64,000 nt of DNA from Symsagittifera roscoffensis (GCF_963678635.1 NC_087071.1:29748141-29812140); one strand, 5' to 3'; shown: positions 12,016 to 23,851, numbered from the stretch's first letter. The notes: generated by a model from the sequence alone, not told the origin. A program made the numbers and translations.

Positions 12016-13264
12016 TGATTGTTGTGATCAACTTAATAAATAGTTTCAGAAGAATGCCGCGAGCGAGGAGTCGCCATGGTGACTCACCTGGTACCTCCAC
12101 TGAAACTCAATATCGTAACTGCGCCTCAAGATCATGGGAAAAACCACCGAGCGACATCACACGGATTCTCTGCGAATCTTGCCCGAGCTGGTTCCACATT
12201 GTTTGTGTTGGCATAACACCCAAAGACGCTCCCAACATCAACTTTGTCTGTGGAGTGTGTGAGGAGCAACTGTCGCGAGCAAGAAAACGGCATTGCCCAG
12301 AATGTGATCAGCTTGTGACTGTCAGGAACAAAGGAAAATTGTACACTCATGGTCCAATCAAAAACAGATGCTCGATGTCAAGAAGATCAGCAACAGTGAA
12401 CTCAGCAACAGTATACTCAGCAACTGCCACGTTTGATTTTTGTAATTTTGACACAGATAATTTCATTGAGTTTTGGAAAGTATGTAAATGCAGTACTCTG
12501 AAGTTTGTTCCGAAGGCAGCACAAGTAGCGTTAGCTTGAAGCTCATTCGGGAAGCTCAATCTAACGGGAAGCTCATTCTAGAGAACCTCGACGAAGGTGA
12601 CATACGCGGTGCTGTGCGACTTGCGGCTAGTGACGACACGTTCACGCGACCCAGCGAAGAAACTCTACAAAAGCTCCAGTCGATGCACCCAGCTAGCCCA
12701 GAGAAGCGTCGGGCTGCGCCTGCCACCGAGGTCACGCAGCTGCACGTGTCTGAAAGACAAATTCGTTCTGCCATATTCTCTTTTCCTTCCGGCAGCGCTT
12801 CAGGTCCCTCAGGACTACGTCCGCAACATCTGAAAGATGCAGTGTCCTCTTCAGCAAACGAAGCAGGTAACCAGCTTCTCGCGTCAGCAACTGAGTTCTG
12901 CAACTTGTTTTTACGTGGCGACCTGCCAGAGTTCATCAAGCCTATTCTATCAGGCGCCACACTTATATCCCTAGCAAAAAAATGCGGAGGCATACGCCCC
13001 ATTGCGATTGGAGAAACACTGAGACGTCTCACTGCCAAGTGCGTTTCTCGAAGAATGCTTCGCAAGTTTCAGTCTTTTTTCGAGCCATTACAGCTTGGCG
13101 CAGGCAGCCGCAATGAACGCGAAGCCGCCTCACACGCTGCCAGAGAGTACATTGCTTCTGCGTGCGCGGATGAAGCGTTTGTCAAGTACAATTTCTCCAA
13201 CGCCTTTAACAGTGTCATACGGGACACAAGGTTTGAAATCATCGCTGAACACGCATCAACAGCC
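12016..13264 (+). repeat. LINE 5' segment, unit 1 (1249 bp)
   Basis: A first ORF starting ATGCCGCGAGCG at 12054 runs to 12539 and encodes the PHD-type finger (CESCPSWFHIVCVGI ... FVCGVC) and a C2HC finger (CPECDQLVTVR ... H ... C). An overlapping ORF, 12488-13267, encodes PSGLRPQHLKDA, KKCGGIRPIAIGETLRRLTAK and the motif A region VKYNFSNAFNSV. The usual motif A aspartate (VKIDFSNAF in the other units) is Asn here. This unit lacks the ~200-bp stretch encoding the NKEAWVRLL segment that units 3-5 have, so its two coding blocks are joined by a deletion. It is the only unit with an uninterrupted SGSASGPSGLRPQ stretch. Confidence 0.75.
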
Positions 13265-14860
13265 TGATTGTTGTGATCAACTTAATAAATAGTTTCAGAC
13301 GAATGCCGCGAGCGAGGAGTCGCCATGGTGACTCACCTGGTACCTCCACTGAAACTCAATATCGTAACTGCGCCTCAAGATCATGGGAAAAACCATCCGG
13401 CGACATCACACGGATTCTCTGCGAGTCTTGCCCGAGCTGGTTCCACTTTGTTTGTGTTGGCATAACACCCAAAGACGCTCCCAACATTAACTTTGTCTGT
13501 GGAGTGTGTGATGTGCAACTGTCGCGAGCAAGAAAACGGCATTGCCCAGAATGTGATCAGCTTGTGACTGTCAGGAACAAATTAAAATTGTACAGTCATG
13601 GTCCAATCAACAACAGATGCTCGATATCAAGAAGATCAGCAACAGTGAACTCAGCAACAGTATACTCAACAACTGCCACGTTTGACTTTTGTAATTTTGA
13701 CACAGATAATTTCATTGAGTTTTGGAAAGTCTGTAAATGCAGTACTCTGAAGTTTGTTCCGAAGGCAGCACAAGTAGCGTTAGCTTGAAGCTCATTCGGG
13801 AAGCTCAATCTAACGGGAAGCTCATTCTAGAGAACCTCGACGAAGGTGACATACGCGGTGCTGTGCGACTTGCGGCTAGTGACGACACGTTCACGACGAC
13901 AAGTTTGTTCCGAAGGCAGCACAAGATGACTCTCACGGTATGCGTGAATCGAGTACAGGAGGCCCCGAGAACAAAGAAGCATGGGTCAGACTGCTTGTTC
14001 TTCCTCTGTTCTGTCTGCGGAAAACTCATCGGAAAGGTAATGCTAGCAAGCTGAGGCTCTCTCCAGTAAATCAACAGCAGATTGCAGCCTTCAATAGAGG
14101 TGAGTACACACTTCCTGTCGGCACAAAAAGTCCCTTTTTGCCGCCCAAGAACGACAACGGGAAGCTCATTCTAGAGAACCTCGACGAAGGTGACATGCGC
14201 GGTGCTGTGCGACTTGCGGCTAGTGACGACAGTTCACGCGACCCAGCGAAGAAACTTTACAAAAGCTCCAGTAGAAGCACCCAGCTAGCCCAGAGAAGCG
14301 TCGGGCTGCGCCTGCCACCGAGGTCACGCAGCTGCACGTGTCTGAAAGACAAATTCGTTCTGCCATATTCTCTTTTCCTTCCGGCAGCGCTGCAGGTACC
14401 TCAGGCAGGACTACGTCCGCAACATCTGAAAGATGCAGTGTCCTCTTCAGCGAACGAAGCAGGTAACCAGCTTCTCGCGTCAGTAACTGAGTTCTGCAAC
14501 TTGTTTTTATGTGGCGACCTGCCAGAGTTCATCAAGTCTGTTCTATCAAGCGCCACACTGACATCCCTAGCAAAAAAATGCGGAGGCATACGCCCCATTG
14601 CGATTGGAGAAACACTGAGATGTCTCACTGCCAAGTGCGTTTCTCGAAGAATGCTTCGCAAGTTTCAGTCTTTTTCCGAGCCATTACAGATTGGCGCAGG
14701 CGGCCGCAATGAACGCGAAGCCACCTCACACGCTGCCAGAGAGTACCTTGCTTCTGCGTGCGCGGATGAAGCGTTTGTCAAGATCGATTTCTCCAACGCC
14801 TTTAACAGTGTCATACGGGACACAATGTTTGAAATTATCGCTGAACACGCATCAACAGCC
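13265..14860 (+). repeat. LINE 5' segment, unit 2 (1596 bp, internally duplicated)
   Basis: Encodes the same PHD/C2HC block (ORF to 13788) and RT start (ORF 13940-14863). It is longer because the GGGAAGCTCATTCTAGAGAA...GTGACGACA stretch occurs twice (about 13814 and 14158), separated by the NKEAWVRLL segment. It therefore looks like a hybrid of the unit-1 form and the unit-3 form, as expected from recombination inside the array. A 2-nt loss at the GACGACAGTTCACG joint shifts the frame through the SSRDPAKKLYKSS stretch. Confidence 0.7.
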
Positions 14861-16317
14861 TGATTGTTGTGATCAACTTAATAAATAGTTTCAGAAGAAT
14901 GCCGCGAGCGAGGAGTCGCCATGGTGACTCACCTGGTACCTCCACTGAAACTCAATATCATAACTGCGCCTCAAGATCATGGGAAAAACCATCCGGCGAC
15001 ATCACACGGATTCTCTGCGAATCTTGCCCGAGCTGGTTCCACATTGTTTGTGTTGGCATAACACCCAAAGACGCTCCCAACATCAACTTTGTCTGTGGAG
15101 TGTGTGATGTGCAACTGTCGCGAGCAAGAAAACGGCATTGCCCAGAATGTGATCAGCTTGTGACTGTCAGGAACAAAGGAAAATTGTACAGTCATGGTCC
15201 AATCAACAACAGATGCTCGATATCAAGAAGATCAGCAACAGTGAACTCAGCAACAGTATACTCAACAACTGCCACGTTTGACTTTTGTCATTTTGACACA
15301 GATAATTTCATTGAGTTTTGGAAAGTATGTAAATGCAGTACTCTGAAGTTTGTTCCGAAGGCAGCACAAGTAGCGTTTGCGATGACTCTCACGGTATGCG
15401 TGAATCGAGTACAGGAGGTCCCGAGAACAAAGAAGCATGGGTCAGACTGCTTGTTCTTCCTCTGTTCTGTCTGCGGAAAACTCTTTGGAAAGGAAAGGCT
15501 GGCAAGCTGAGGCTCTCTTCAGTAAATCAACAGCAGATTGCAGCCTTCAATAGAGGTGAGTACACACTTCCTGTCGGCACAAAAAGTCCCTTTTTGCCGC
15601 CCAAGAACGACAACGGGAAGCTCATTCTAGAGAACCTCGACCAAGGTGACATGCGCGGTGCTGTGCGACTTGCGGCTAATGACGACACGTTCACGCGACC
15701 CAGCGAAGAAACTTTACAAAAGCTCCAGTAGAAGCACCCAGCTAGCCCAGAGAAGCGTCGGGCTGCGCCTGCCACCGAGGTCACGCAGCTGCACGTGTCT
15801 GAAAGACAAATTCGTTCTGCCATATTCTCTTTTCCTTCCGGCAGCGCTGCAGGTACCTCAGGCAGGACTACGTCCGCAACACCTGAAAGATGCAGTGTCC
15901 TCTTCAGCGAACGAAGCAGGTAACCAGCTTCTCGCGTCAGTAACTGAGTTCTGCAACTTGTTTTTATGTGGCGACCTGCCAGAGTTCATCAAGCCTGTTC
16001 TATCAAGCGCCACACTGAAATCCCTAGCAAAAAAATGCGGAGGCATACGCCCCATTGCGATTGGAGAAACACTGAGATGTCTCACTGCCAAGTGCGTTTC
16101 TCGAAGAATGCTTCGCAAGTTTCAGTCTTTTTTCGAGCCATTACAGCTTGGCGCAGGCGGCCGCAATGAACGCGAAGCCGCCTCACACGCTGCCAGAGAG
16201 TACCTTGCTTCTGCGTGCGCGGATGAAACGTTTGTCAAGATCGATTTCTCCAACGCCTTTAACAGTGTCATACGGGACACAATGTTTGAAATCATCGCTG
16301 AACACGCATCAACAGCC
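14861..16317 (+). repeat. LINE 5' segment, unit 3 (1457 bp)
   Basis: The PHD/C2HC ORF (14905 onward) is fused to VAFAMTLTVCVNRVQE up to 15510. A second frame, 15333-15731, holds NKEAWVRLLVLPLF, LPVGTKSPFLPPKND and LILENLDQGDMRGAVRLA, then stops at a TAG within the LQKLQ stop AST context where unit 1 reads LQSMHP. RT coding resumes in 15646-16320 and ends at the common AEHASTA junction. Confidence 0.7.
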
Positions 16318-17773
16318 TGATTGTTGTGATCAACTTAATAAATAGTTTCAGAAGAATGCCGCGAGCGAGGAGTCGCCATGGTGACTCACCTGGTACCTCC
16401 ACTGAAACTCAATATCATAACTGCGCCTCAAGATCATGGGAAAAACCATCCGGTGACATCACACGGATTCTCTGCGAATCTTGCCCGAGCTGGTTCCACA
16501 TTGTTTGTGTTGGCATAACACCCAAAGACGCTCCCAACATCAAATTTGTCTGTGGAGTGTGTGATGTGCAACTGTCGCGAGCAAGAAAACGGCATTGCCC
16601 AGAATGTGATCAGCTTGTGACTGTCAGGAACAAAGGAAAATTGTACAGTCATGGTCCAATCAACAACAGATGCTCGATATCAAGAAGATCAGCAACAGTG
16701 AACTCAGCAACAGTATACTCAACAACTGCCACGTTTGACTTTTGTAATTTTGACACAGATAATTTCATTGAGTTTTGGAAAGTATGTAAATGCAGTACTC
16801 TGAAGTTTGTTCCGAAGGCAGCACAAGTAGCGTTTGCGATGACTCTCACGGTATGCGTGAATCGAGTACAGGAGGCCCCAAGAACAAAGAAGCATGGGTC
16901 AGACTGCTTGTTCTTCCTCTGTTCTGTCTGCGGAAAACTCATCGGAAAGGTAAGGCTGGCAAGCTGAGGCTCTCTTCAGTAAATCAACAGCAGATTACAG
17001 CCTTCAATAGAGGTGAGTACACACTTCCTGTCGGCACAAAAAGTCCCTTTTTGCCGCCCAAGAACGACAACGGGAAGCTCATTCTAGAGAACCTCGACGA
17101 AGGTGACATGCGCGGTGCTGTGCGACTTGCGGCTAGTGACGACAGTTCACGCGACCCAGCGAAGAAACTTTACAAAAGCTCCAGTAGAAGCACCGAGCTA
17201 GCCCAGAGAAGCGTCGGGCTGCGCCTGCCACCGAGGTCACGAAGCTGCACGTGTCTGAAAGACAAATTCGTTCTGCCATATTCTCTTTTCCTTCCGGCAG
17301 CGCTGCAGGTACCTCAGGCAGGACTACGTCCGCAACATCTGAAAGATGCAGTGTCCTCTTCAGCGAACGAAGCAGGTAACCAGCTTCTCGCGTCAGTAAC
17401 TGAGTTCTGCAACTTGTTTTTATGTGGCGACCTGCCAGAGTTCATCAAGCCTGTTCTATCAAGCGCCACACTGACATCCCTAGCAAAAGAATGCGGAGGC
17501 ATACGCCCCATTGCGATTGGAGAAACACTGAGATGTCTCACTGCCAAGTGCGTTTCTCGAAGAATGCTTCGCAAGTTTCAGTCTTTTTCCGAGCCATTAC
17601 AGCTTGGCGCAGGCGGCCGCAATGAACGCGAAGCCACCTCACACGCTGCCAGAGAGTACCTTGCTTCTGCGTGCGCGGATGAAGCGTTTGTCAAGATCGA
17701 TTTCTCCAAAGCCTTTAACAGTGTCATACGGGACACAATGTTTGAAATCATCGCTGAACACGCATCAACAGCC
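16318..17773 (+). repeat. LINE 5' segment, unit 4 (1456 bp)
   Basis: Nearly the same as unit 3. Its second frame (16790-17776, 328 residues) runs unbroken to the junction because of the 2-nt loss at 17140 (GACGACAGTTCACG), which shifts the frame through the DPAKKLYKSS stretch before the frame is restored at LRPQHLKDA. The motif A region reads VKIDFSKAFNSV. Confidence 0.7.
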
Positions 17774-19150
17774 TGATTGTTGTGATCAACTTAATAAATA
17801 GTTTCAGAAGAATGCCGCGAGCGAGGAGTCGCCATGGTGACTCACCTGGTACCTCCACTGAAACTCAATATCATAACTGCGCCTCAAGATCATGGGAAAA
17901 ACCATCCGGCGACATCACACGGATTCTCTGCGAATCTTGCCCGAGCTGGTTCCACATTGTTTGTGTTGGCATAACACCCAAAGACGCTCCCAACATCAAC
18001 TTTGTCTGAGTAGTGTGTGATGTGCAACTGTCGCGAGCAAGAAAACGGCATTGCCCAGAATGTGATCAGCTTGTGACTGTCAGGAACAAAGGAAAATTGT
18101 ACAGTCATGGTCCAATCAACAACAGATGCTCGATATCAAGAAGATCAGCAACAGTGAACTCAGCAACAGTATACTCAACAACTGCCACGTTTGACTTTTG
18201 TAATTTTGACACAGATAATTTCATTGAGTTTTGGAAAGTATGTAAATGCAGTACTCTGAAGTTTGTTCCGAAGGCAGCACAAGTAGCGTTTGCGATGACT
18301 CTCACGGTATGCGTGAATCGAGTACAGGAGGCCCCGAGAACAAAGAAGCATAGGTCAGACTGCTTGTTCTTCCTCTGTTCTGTCTGCGGAAAACTCATCG
18401 GAAAGGTAAGGCTGGTAAGCTGAGGCTCTCTTCAGTAAATCAACAGCAGATTGCATCCTTCAATAGAGGTGAGTACACACTTCCTGTCGGCACAAAAAGT
18501 CCCTTTTTGCCGCCCAAGAACGACAACGGGAAGCTCATTCTAGAGAACCTCGACGAAGGTGACATGCGCGGTGCTGTGCGACTTGCTGCTAGTGACGACA
18601 CGTTCACGCGACCCAGCGAAGAAACTTTACAAAAGCTCCAGTAGAAGCACCCAGCTAGCCCAGAGAAGCGTCGGGCTGCGCCTGCCACCGAGGTCACGCA
18701 GCTGCACGTGTCTGAAAGACAAATTCGTTCTGCCATATTCTCTTTTCCTTCCGGCAGCGCTGCAGGTACCTCAGGCAGGACTACGTCCGCAACATCTGAA
18801 AGATGCAGTGTCCTCTTCAGCGAACGAAGCAGGTAACCAGCTTCTCGCGTCAGTAACTGAGTTCTGCAACTTGTTTTTATGTGGCGACCTGCCAGAGTTC
18901 ATCAAGCCTGTTCTATCAAGCGCCACACTGACATCCCTAGCAAAAAAATGCGGAGGCATACGCCCCATTGCGATTGGAGAAACACTGAGACGTCTCACTG
19001 CCAAGTGCGTTTCTCGAAGAATGCTTCGCAAGTTTCAGTCTTTTTTCGAGCCATTACAGTTTTTTCGAGTACCTTGCTTCTGCGTGCGCGGATGAAGCGT
19101 TTGTCAAGATCGATTTCTCCAACGCCTTCAACAGTGTCATACGGGACACA
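17774..19150 (+). repeat. LINE 5' segment, unit 5, continuous with the element body
   Basis: The PHD ORF is broken at 18007 (FVCGVC becomes FV, stop). The RT start is as in unit 3, with the TAG at about 18642. Just before motif A about 52 bp are missing (ACAG joined to TTTTTTCGAGTACC near 19060), removing the GAGGRNEREAASHAA stretch. Motif A (VKIDFSNAFNSV) is present, and the sequence then continues AEHAPEILQVVKSCYNES instead of ending in AEHASTA. Confidence 0.7.
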
Positions 19151-20747
19151 ATGTTTGAAATCATGGCTGAACACGCACCGGAGATCCTCCAGGTTGTCAA
19201 AAGTTGTTACAATGAGTCAAGTTTCCTTTTACATGGTGATTACATAGTCATGTCAGCTGAAGGTTTCCAACAGGGTGACCCGCTTGCCACATTCGCCTTC
19301 TGTTTCGTCCTCCACCCTTGTCTCAAGGAACTCGTAAGTAAACTGAGGCTTGGTTACCTCGACGAAGTTTCTTTCGGAGACTACTGGCGGACAGATCTTA
19401 AAGACCTCATAGTTCTCCGCAAAATGCTGAGCACGTAGCACTCCAACTCAGCGTCAAGAAGTGCGAGATCACCGCCTTCGGTCCGAACAAAGAAACCGTT
19501 GAAAGTGAGTTCATTGCCAAGTTCCCGAGCATTTCAGTGGTCAACCCATCGATGACCACCTTGCACGGTGCCGGCTTGGGTTAGGATGCAATCACTTGTG
19601 AACTCAAATCCAAACTTGACAACGTCAAGAGACTGACAGAACGCGCCCATCAACTACCAAGCCAAGCGTTTTCTTCCTGATGAAAAACTGTTTCATGATG
19701 CCGAAGTTGATGTATGTTTTTCCGGCCAGTCCAACTTTCAAGCACGATGACCTGCTGGAGAAATTCGACCAGCACGTATCGACAGAACTTGCGCGCGTCT
19801 TCAATTGCTTGCTATATCAACAAAGTCAACAACAAATCTCGCTTCCAACCAAGGACGGAGGTTTCGGTGTGCTTAGTGCTTCTTCTATTTCCTCGTCGAC
19901 GTTCATTTCGTCGTACGTAGCCACTGCCACACTGAAGACCAAGATCTACGGTTGCGTCACAGCAGATGTTTCGTTCACAGAAGCCACCAGACACTGGTGT
20001 CTCTAAGCGGGCACAGCTTCACCAGCCAAACACTCAGCGTTCACCAGAAAGGGTGGTTGTCTCCAATCTTCCAACGCCAGTTCACCGCCCTTCTCGACTC
20101 CGCCACTTCGCTAAGAGAAGCTGCTCGTCTTCAAGGTGCACGGGCCGTAGTGACTCTGAACTCTGTCTTTCGGACGACGAGTTTCGCATTGCAGCGGCAC
20201 TGCGGCTGGGGGCACCAGCCACAGCTCGACATAAGTGCAAATGTGGGCTTTTCGCTGCTGCAGATTGGTTACATGCTCTGATATGCCCTAAAATTAAGCA
20301 ACGTTTCACCAGGCACAACAACTGCAACGTGCTGGTGAAGGAAGCGCTGAAAACAGCCAAGACCCCATCCACTTTGGACCTGTTGGGCTACTTCGCAAGG
20401 ACGGCAGAAGACCAGACGGCTGAACACTGATTCCCTGGAGTGTCGGTAGAACCCTTGCTTGGGACTTCACATGCTTTACATACTCCAATGTTCAGTCCGG
20501 GGCCCTGCCCGGTTCAACCCCGGCCTCACAAGCGGAAACCAGGAAACGTCAATTCTACTCTGACCTGCCCCCATTTTTTCATTTTGAACCAATTGCCATC
20601 GACACATCAAGTGCTATAGGTAGGACTTCCTTGACATTCCTCCAAGATCTTGCCGGTCGCGTAGACACGGTCACAGGTGATCTGGCCTCTTTTCGAAAGC
20701 AGAAACAACGATTCAGCCTCGTCGTCCAAAGAAGCAACGCAGGATGA
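19070..20747 (+). pseudogene. LINE ORF 3' half: RT palm/thumb and RLE-like nuclease, broken
   Basis: 19151-19438 has motif B-like EGFQQGDPLATFAF and, at 19355-19366, YLDE where an RT active site YLDD is expected. After a stop at 19436, further blocks occur at 19680-20006 (KNCFMMPKLMYVFPASPTF and SLPTKDGGFGVLSA) and 19966-20430 (AALRLGAPATARHKCKCG followed by LHALICPKIKQRFTRH). The last gives C-x-C-x9-H-x3-C. After a one-base frameshift near 20372 the frame from 20394 reads RKDGRRPDG, stop, TLIPWSVGRTLAWDFTC and continues to 20747 (FLQDLAGRVDTVTGDLAS, then VVQRSNAG). The CCHC plus RPD...D order is that of the restriction-like endonuclease of R2-type LINEs. The nuclease assignment is inferred from motif spacing. 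Confidence 0.7.
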
Positions 20748-20889
20748 ATCATGGAGGCGCTAGAAGGCTAGCAAAAATAAACCCCAACATGTGCGCAGTT
20801 TTGCAATATTTATACCTGTATCCTCTCTTAATTGACTTCTTTACTGTCTCAGTATCCCCAGACCACGAGGTCACTCCTAAAATCAGGAC
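20748..20889. other. 3' flank of the LINE with a 36-bp inverted LTR fragment
   Basis: 20848-20883 is the reverse complement, with one mismatch, of 21991-22024 in the adjacent LTR-like repeat (core TATCCCCAGACCACGAGGTC). Nothing else recognisable. Confidence 0.7.
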
Positions 20890-21514
20890 TTCTACATTTT
20901 AGTATTCGGTTTCTTCGATACTGTTTAGATTAATTTATTGTAAAATTCCTGACGATGCGAAAACGTTTGAAATTTAATTTTCATCAAAAATCTCTAAAAC
21001 TATTGTTTTTCAATTCTAAAAATCATCCTTTTTAGAAAAAAAATCTCAATGCAAGTAGACCCTTCCTTTTTCTTTCACATCATCGAATAAGAACGTTATT
21101 CATCTGAATTGTTATTACGTGCGATCAAACTCTTTCAAATAAAATTCGTTTCGTCGAAATTTTTTTTAGCGGCGTTCTAGTTGAATGGCTCATTTCTGGT
21201 ATACATAATAAGTTTGGTTATCAATATAATTTTTCACTTGAGCAAATTTTATTTACTTGAATGAATCCGGTTTTTCTCTGTGCAGGTGTTTTCTCAATCT
21301 GATTGGCTTGATTTCCAGCCATCTGACTCTTTTCTGCCACAATAAACTTCACTGTGACATTCGACCAGAATTGACAAAAAGACAGTTACGAAGAGCTAGC
21401 AGCTAACCTTCCGAATTGGCAGTTTGAGAGGATTAACAGTTTTATTTAGACGATTAGACAAATCGTGAAGGCTGAAGGATTTGGAAATTCTTAAAATTTT
21501 AAAAATTCGAATTG

Positions 21515-21522
21515 TGACGTCA
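21515..21522. promoter_or_regulatory. TGACGTCA palindrome (CRE-type) in LTR-like block 1
   Basis: Perfect 8-bp TGACGTCA about 160 bp inside the LTR-like start. The same octamer occurs at the equivalent place in all three LTR-like copies (23844-23851 and 39050-39057). It is the consensus for CREB/ATF-type bZIP factors; use here is inference. Confidence 0.5.
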
Positions 21523-21662
21523 CACTTCTGAAAAAGTCAAGAACGGCCATTTTGGAAGAAATCCAAAATAAAAACAGAACAACGACAGGAGTTGCAAAAA
21601 CAACTACGATAATTGAGAGAAAAACGAAAATACGACAGAGTGTTAGCAGAGACCACTCCGAG

Positions 21663-21694
21663 TTGCAACGATTGTGTCGCTACAATCGTTGCAA
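21663..21694. other. Perfect 13-bp stem hairpin in LTR-like block 1
   Basis: TTGCAACGATTGT, GTCGCT loop, ACAATCGTTGCAA. The same structure is at 23992-24023 (perfect) and 39199-39230 (one mismatch). Confidence 0.85.
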
Positions 21695-23843
21695 GGCCAG
21701 TCACGCTAACGGTGAAGGGTAGAAACCAGCCTTCCGGAGAGGAAATACGGATGTAATTTCCCCGGATTCAGGAATACGGAGGGGTCTCGGGACTTGAACT
21801 TAAACCATTTTATACAAATTTTTTAGCTTCCTGGTTATGTCCTGAATTGAATTTAATTAACATCTGGATTCAGTTTCTGACGATGAGAAGCTAGGAGTTA
21901 AGGGAAAGGGTTGATCCATCTTCGATGGAGATGATTATTTTATCTACTGAACAAAAACAATAGTAATATAACAAATAGTAGGAGCCGTGTTTTTAGGAAT
22001 GACCTCGTGGTCTGGGGATACTGAGACCCAGCCATGAGCTCACTAATTTTGCATGTAAGTAAGTTAATTTGAGCGTTCTGGTCGAAGCCGGAGAACAGTA
22101 ACGTTTTTGTCGACACGATAATAGAAAGACCAGCAAAAGAACTGGCTTTGGTAGAGACGGTGAAAAGCTTGTACAGCTCTGTTTAGACGCAGGCCAGTCT
22201 TGTTTTAGCTTAGCTCTATTTTCCGACGATATGTACTTCCGGGCGAATGTTACATAGATGTTTTTATGGCGCTCCTGGGTGTTATTCTTTTTTAACATCA
22301 TGACCGGCAGAACCGCTAACGACCACTCCGCGACGAGCGGATGCTCATAATAACCCCCCTAATCGGCCCTAACCGCCGGGGCGGAAGGGTAGTTCGGAAC
22401 GCGGAAGCCTTCCGGATTACCGTGAATAGCTTTTAAACCTAGTTAAGACCGAAAATTCACGTTCCAGGAAGGGTGGGGGATCGGCCGTCCCCTCGTTCTC
22501 TGAGAGGTTTGTGACCAAAAATACTAAAAGATATATAAGAAACCAAACAAAAAGTATTATAGTACCCAAGAAAAACAAAAAACATAAAAATTAACCGGAA
22601 AAAAATCAAAAACAGTTAAAAAAAGTATAAAATCAGTGGAAATCATCCCCCCAGACGAGATGCGATCCAACACTCCCGTTTGTTGTTGTTTGATATATTG
22701 TTGTTACAGGCATTTATATCAGTCAGGATCGTTACGATCAATTTTGTGGCCCGTTTGTGAGGCTTGTACTGTAGGGTGGTTTGAGTATTTAAGCACGTTA
22801 ATGCTAATTTGCGCTCAATCCGGAAGGGTCACGGGATTAGTGAAGAAGACTGATCCGAAAAGCAGTTCAAGGAGTGACAAGAAGGGGCTGAACGACCACA
22901 ACAATCGACTGCTGGGTATCGTTAACAAATTTTGTATCCCTTTTGGTTCAAAAAGTAAGATAGTAATCTGTGGGGGGCTCGACAGTGCTGCACTGTAGTG
23001 ACCCTTCACCGAACTGCGAATTTCCGAGTTAAGCACTTTAATTCAGATATTGAACAAACCCGGAGGGGTATAGTATTACTATTAATATTATTTATACAGC
23101 CTATATTAATACTCCTATATCGTTTTTTTCAGTGAAAAACACAGTAAGCAGACCGGTTTTTAGGGTCAAAATAGCGATATTTTGATCCCCCCACAAATCG
23201 CAATTTTTTAGATATCAATCTACATTTTTTTATTCGGTTTCTTCGATACTGTTTAGATTAATTTATTGTAAAATTCCTGACGATGCGAAAACGTTTGAAA
23301 TTTAATTTTCATCAAAAATCTCTAAAACTATTGTTTTTCAATACTAAAAATCATCCTTTTTAGAAAAAAAAAATCTCAATCCAAGTAGACCCTTCCTTTT
23401 TCTTTCACATCATCGAAAAAGAACGTTATTCATCTGAATTGTTATTACGTGCGATCAAACTCTTTCAAATAAAATTCGTTTCGTCGAAATTTTTTTTAGC
23501 GGCGTTCTAGTCGAAAGGCTCATCTCTGGTATACATAATAAGTTTGGTTATCAATATAATTTTTCACTTGAGCGAATTTTATTTACTTGAATGAATCCGG
23601 TTTTTCTCTGTGCAGGTGTTTTCTCAATCTGATTGGCTTGATTTCCAGCCATCTGACTCTTTTCTGCCACAATAAACTTTACTGTGTTATTCGACCAGAA
23701 TTGACAAAAAGACAGTTACGAAGAGCTAGCAGCTAACCTTCCGAATTGGCAGTTTGAGAGGATTAACAGTTTTATTTAGACGATTAGACAAATCGTGAAG
23801 GCTGAAGGATTTGGAAATTCTTAAATTTTAAAAATTCGAATTG

Positions 23844-23851
23844 TGACGTCA
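23844..23851. promoter_or_regulatory. TGACGTCA palindrome in LTR-like block 2
   Basis: Same octamer and position relative to the LTR-like start as at 21515. Confidence 0.5.

Larger units (their letters stand above)
12016..20850 (+). mobile_element. Non-LTR retrotransposon with five tandem 5' segments (PHD - C2HC - RT - RLE-like nuclease)
   Basis: Five head-to-tail units begin TGATTGTTGTGATCAAC at 12016, 13265, 14861, 16318 and 17774. Each encodes an N-terminal PHD-type zinc finger, a C2HC finger and the fingers and start of the palm of a reverse transcriptase. Units 1-4 all stop at the same RT position (AEHASTA, stop) and are joined to the next unit there. Unit 5 reads through into the rest of RT, the thumb region and a C-terminal C-x-C...H-x3-C plus RPD...D nuclease-like domain ending at 20747. 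Stops and frameshifts occur in the last copy, so no unit is intact. The domain order resembles RLE-bearing LINEs, but the clade is uncertain. Confidence 0.75.
20890..23218 (+). repeat. Tandem duplication, unit 1 (2329 bp) covering flank plus LTR-like block
   Basis: Begins TCTACATTTTAGTATTCGGT and is followed directly by the second unit, beginning TCTACATTTTTTTATTCGGT at 23219. The first 463 bp (20890-21352) are absent from the 3' LTR-like copy and so look like host flank caught in the duplication. The LTR-like part starts TGTGACATTCGACCAG at 21353. Unit 1 keeps a segment at 22893-23155 that unit 2 lacks. Confidence 0.9.

Noticed and set aside
12132-19031. Repeated minus-strand frames of 70-170 codons across the LINE array
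   Set aside because: They recur in every unit as antisense of the PHD/RT coding sequence and have no motif of their own.
20490-20535. tRNA-like T-arm (CCCGGTTCAACCCCGG)
   Set aside because: It lies inside the LINE nuclease-domain reading frame and has no other tRNA arms; the match is incidental to coding sequence.
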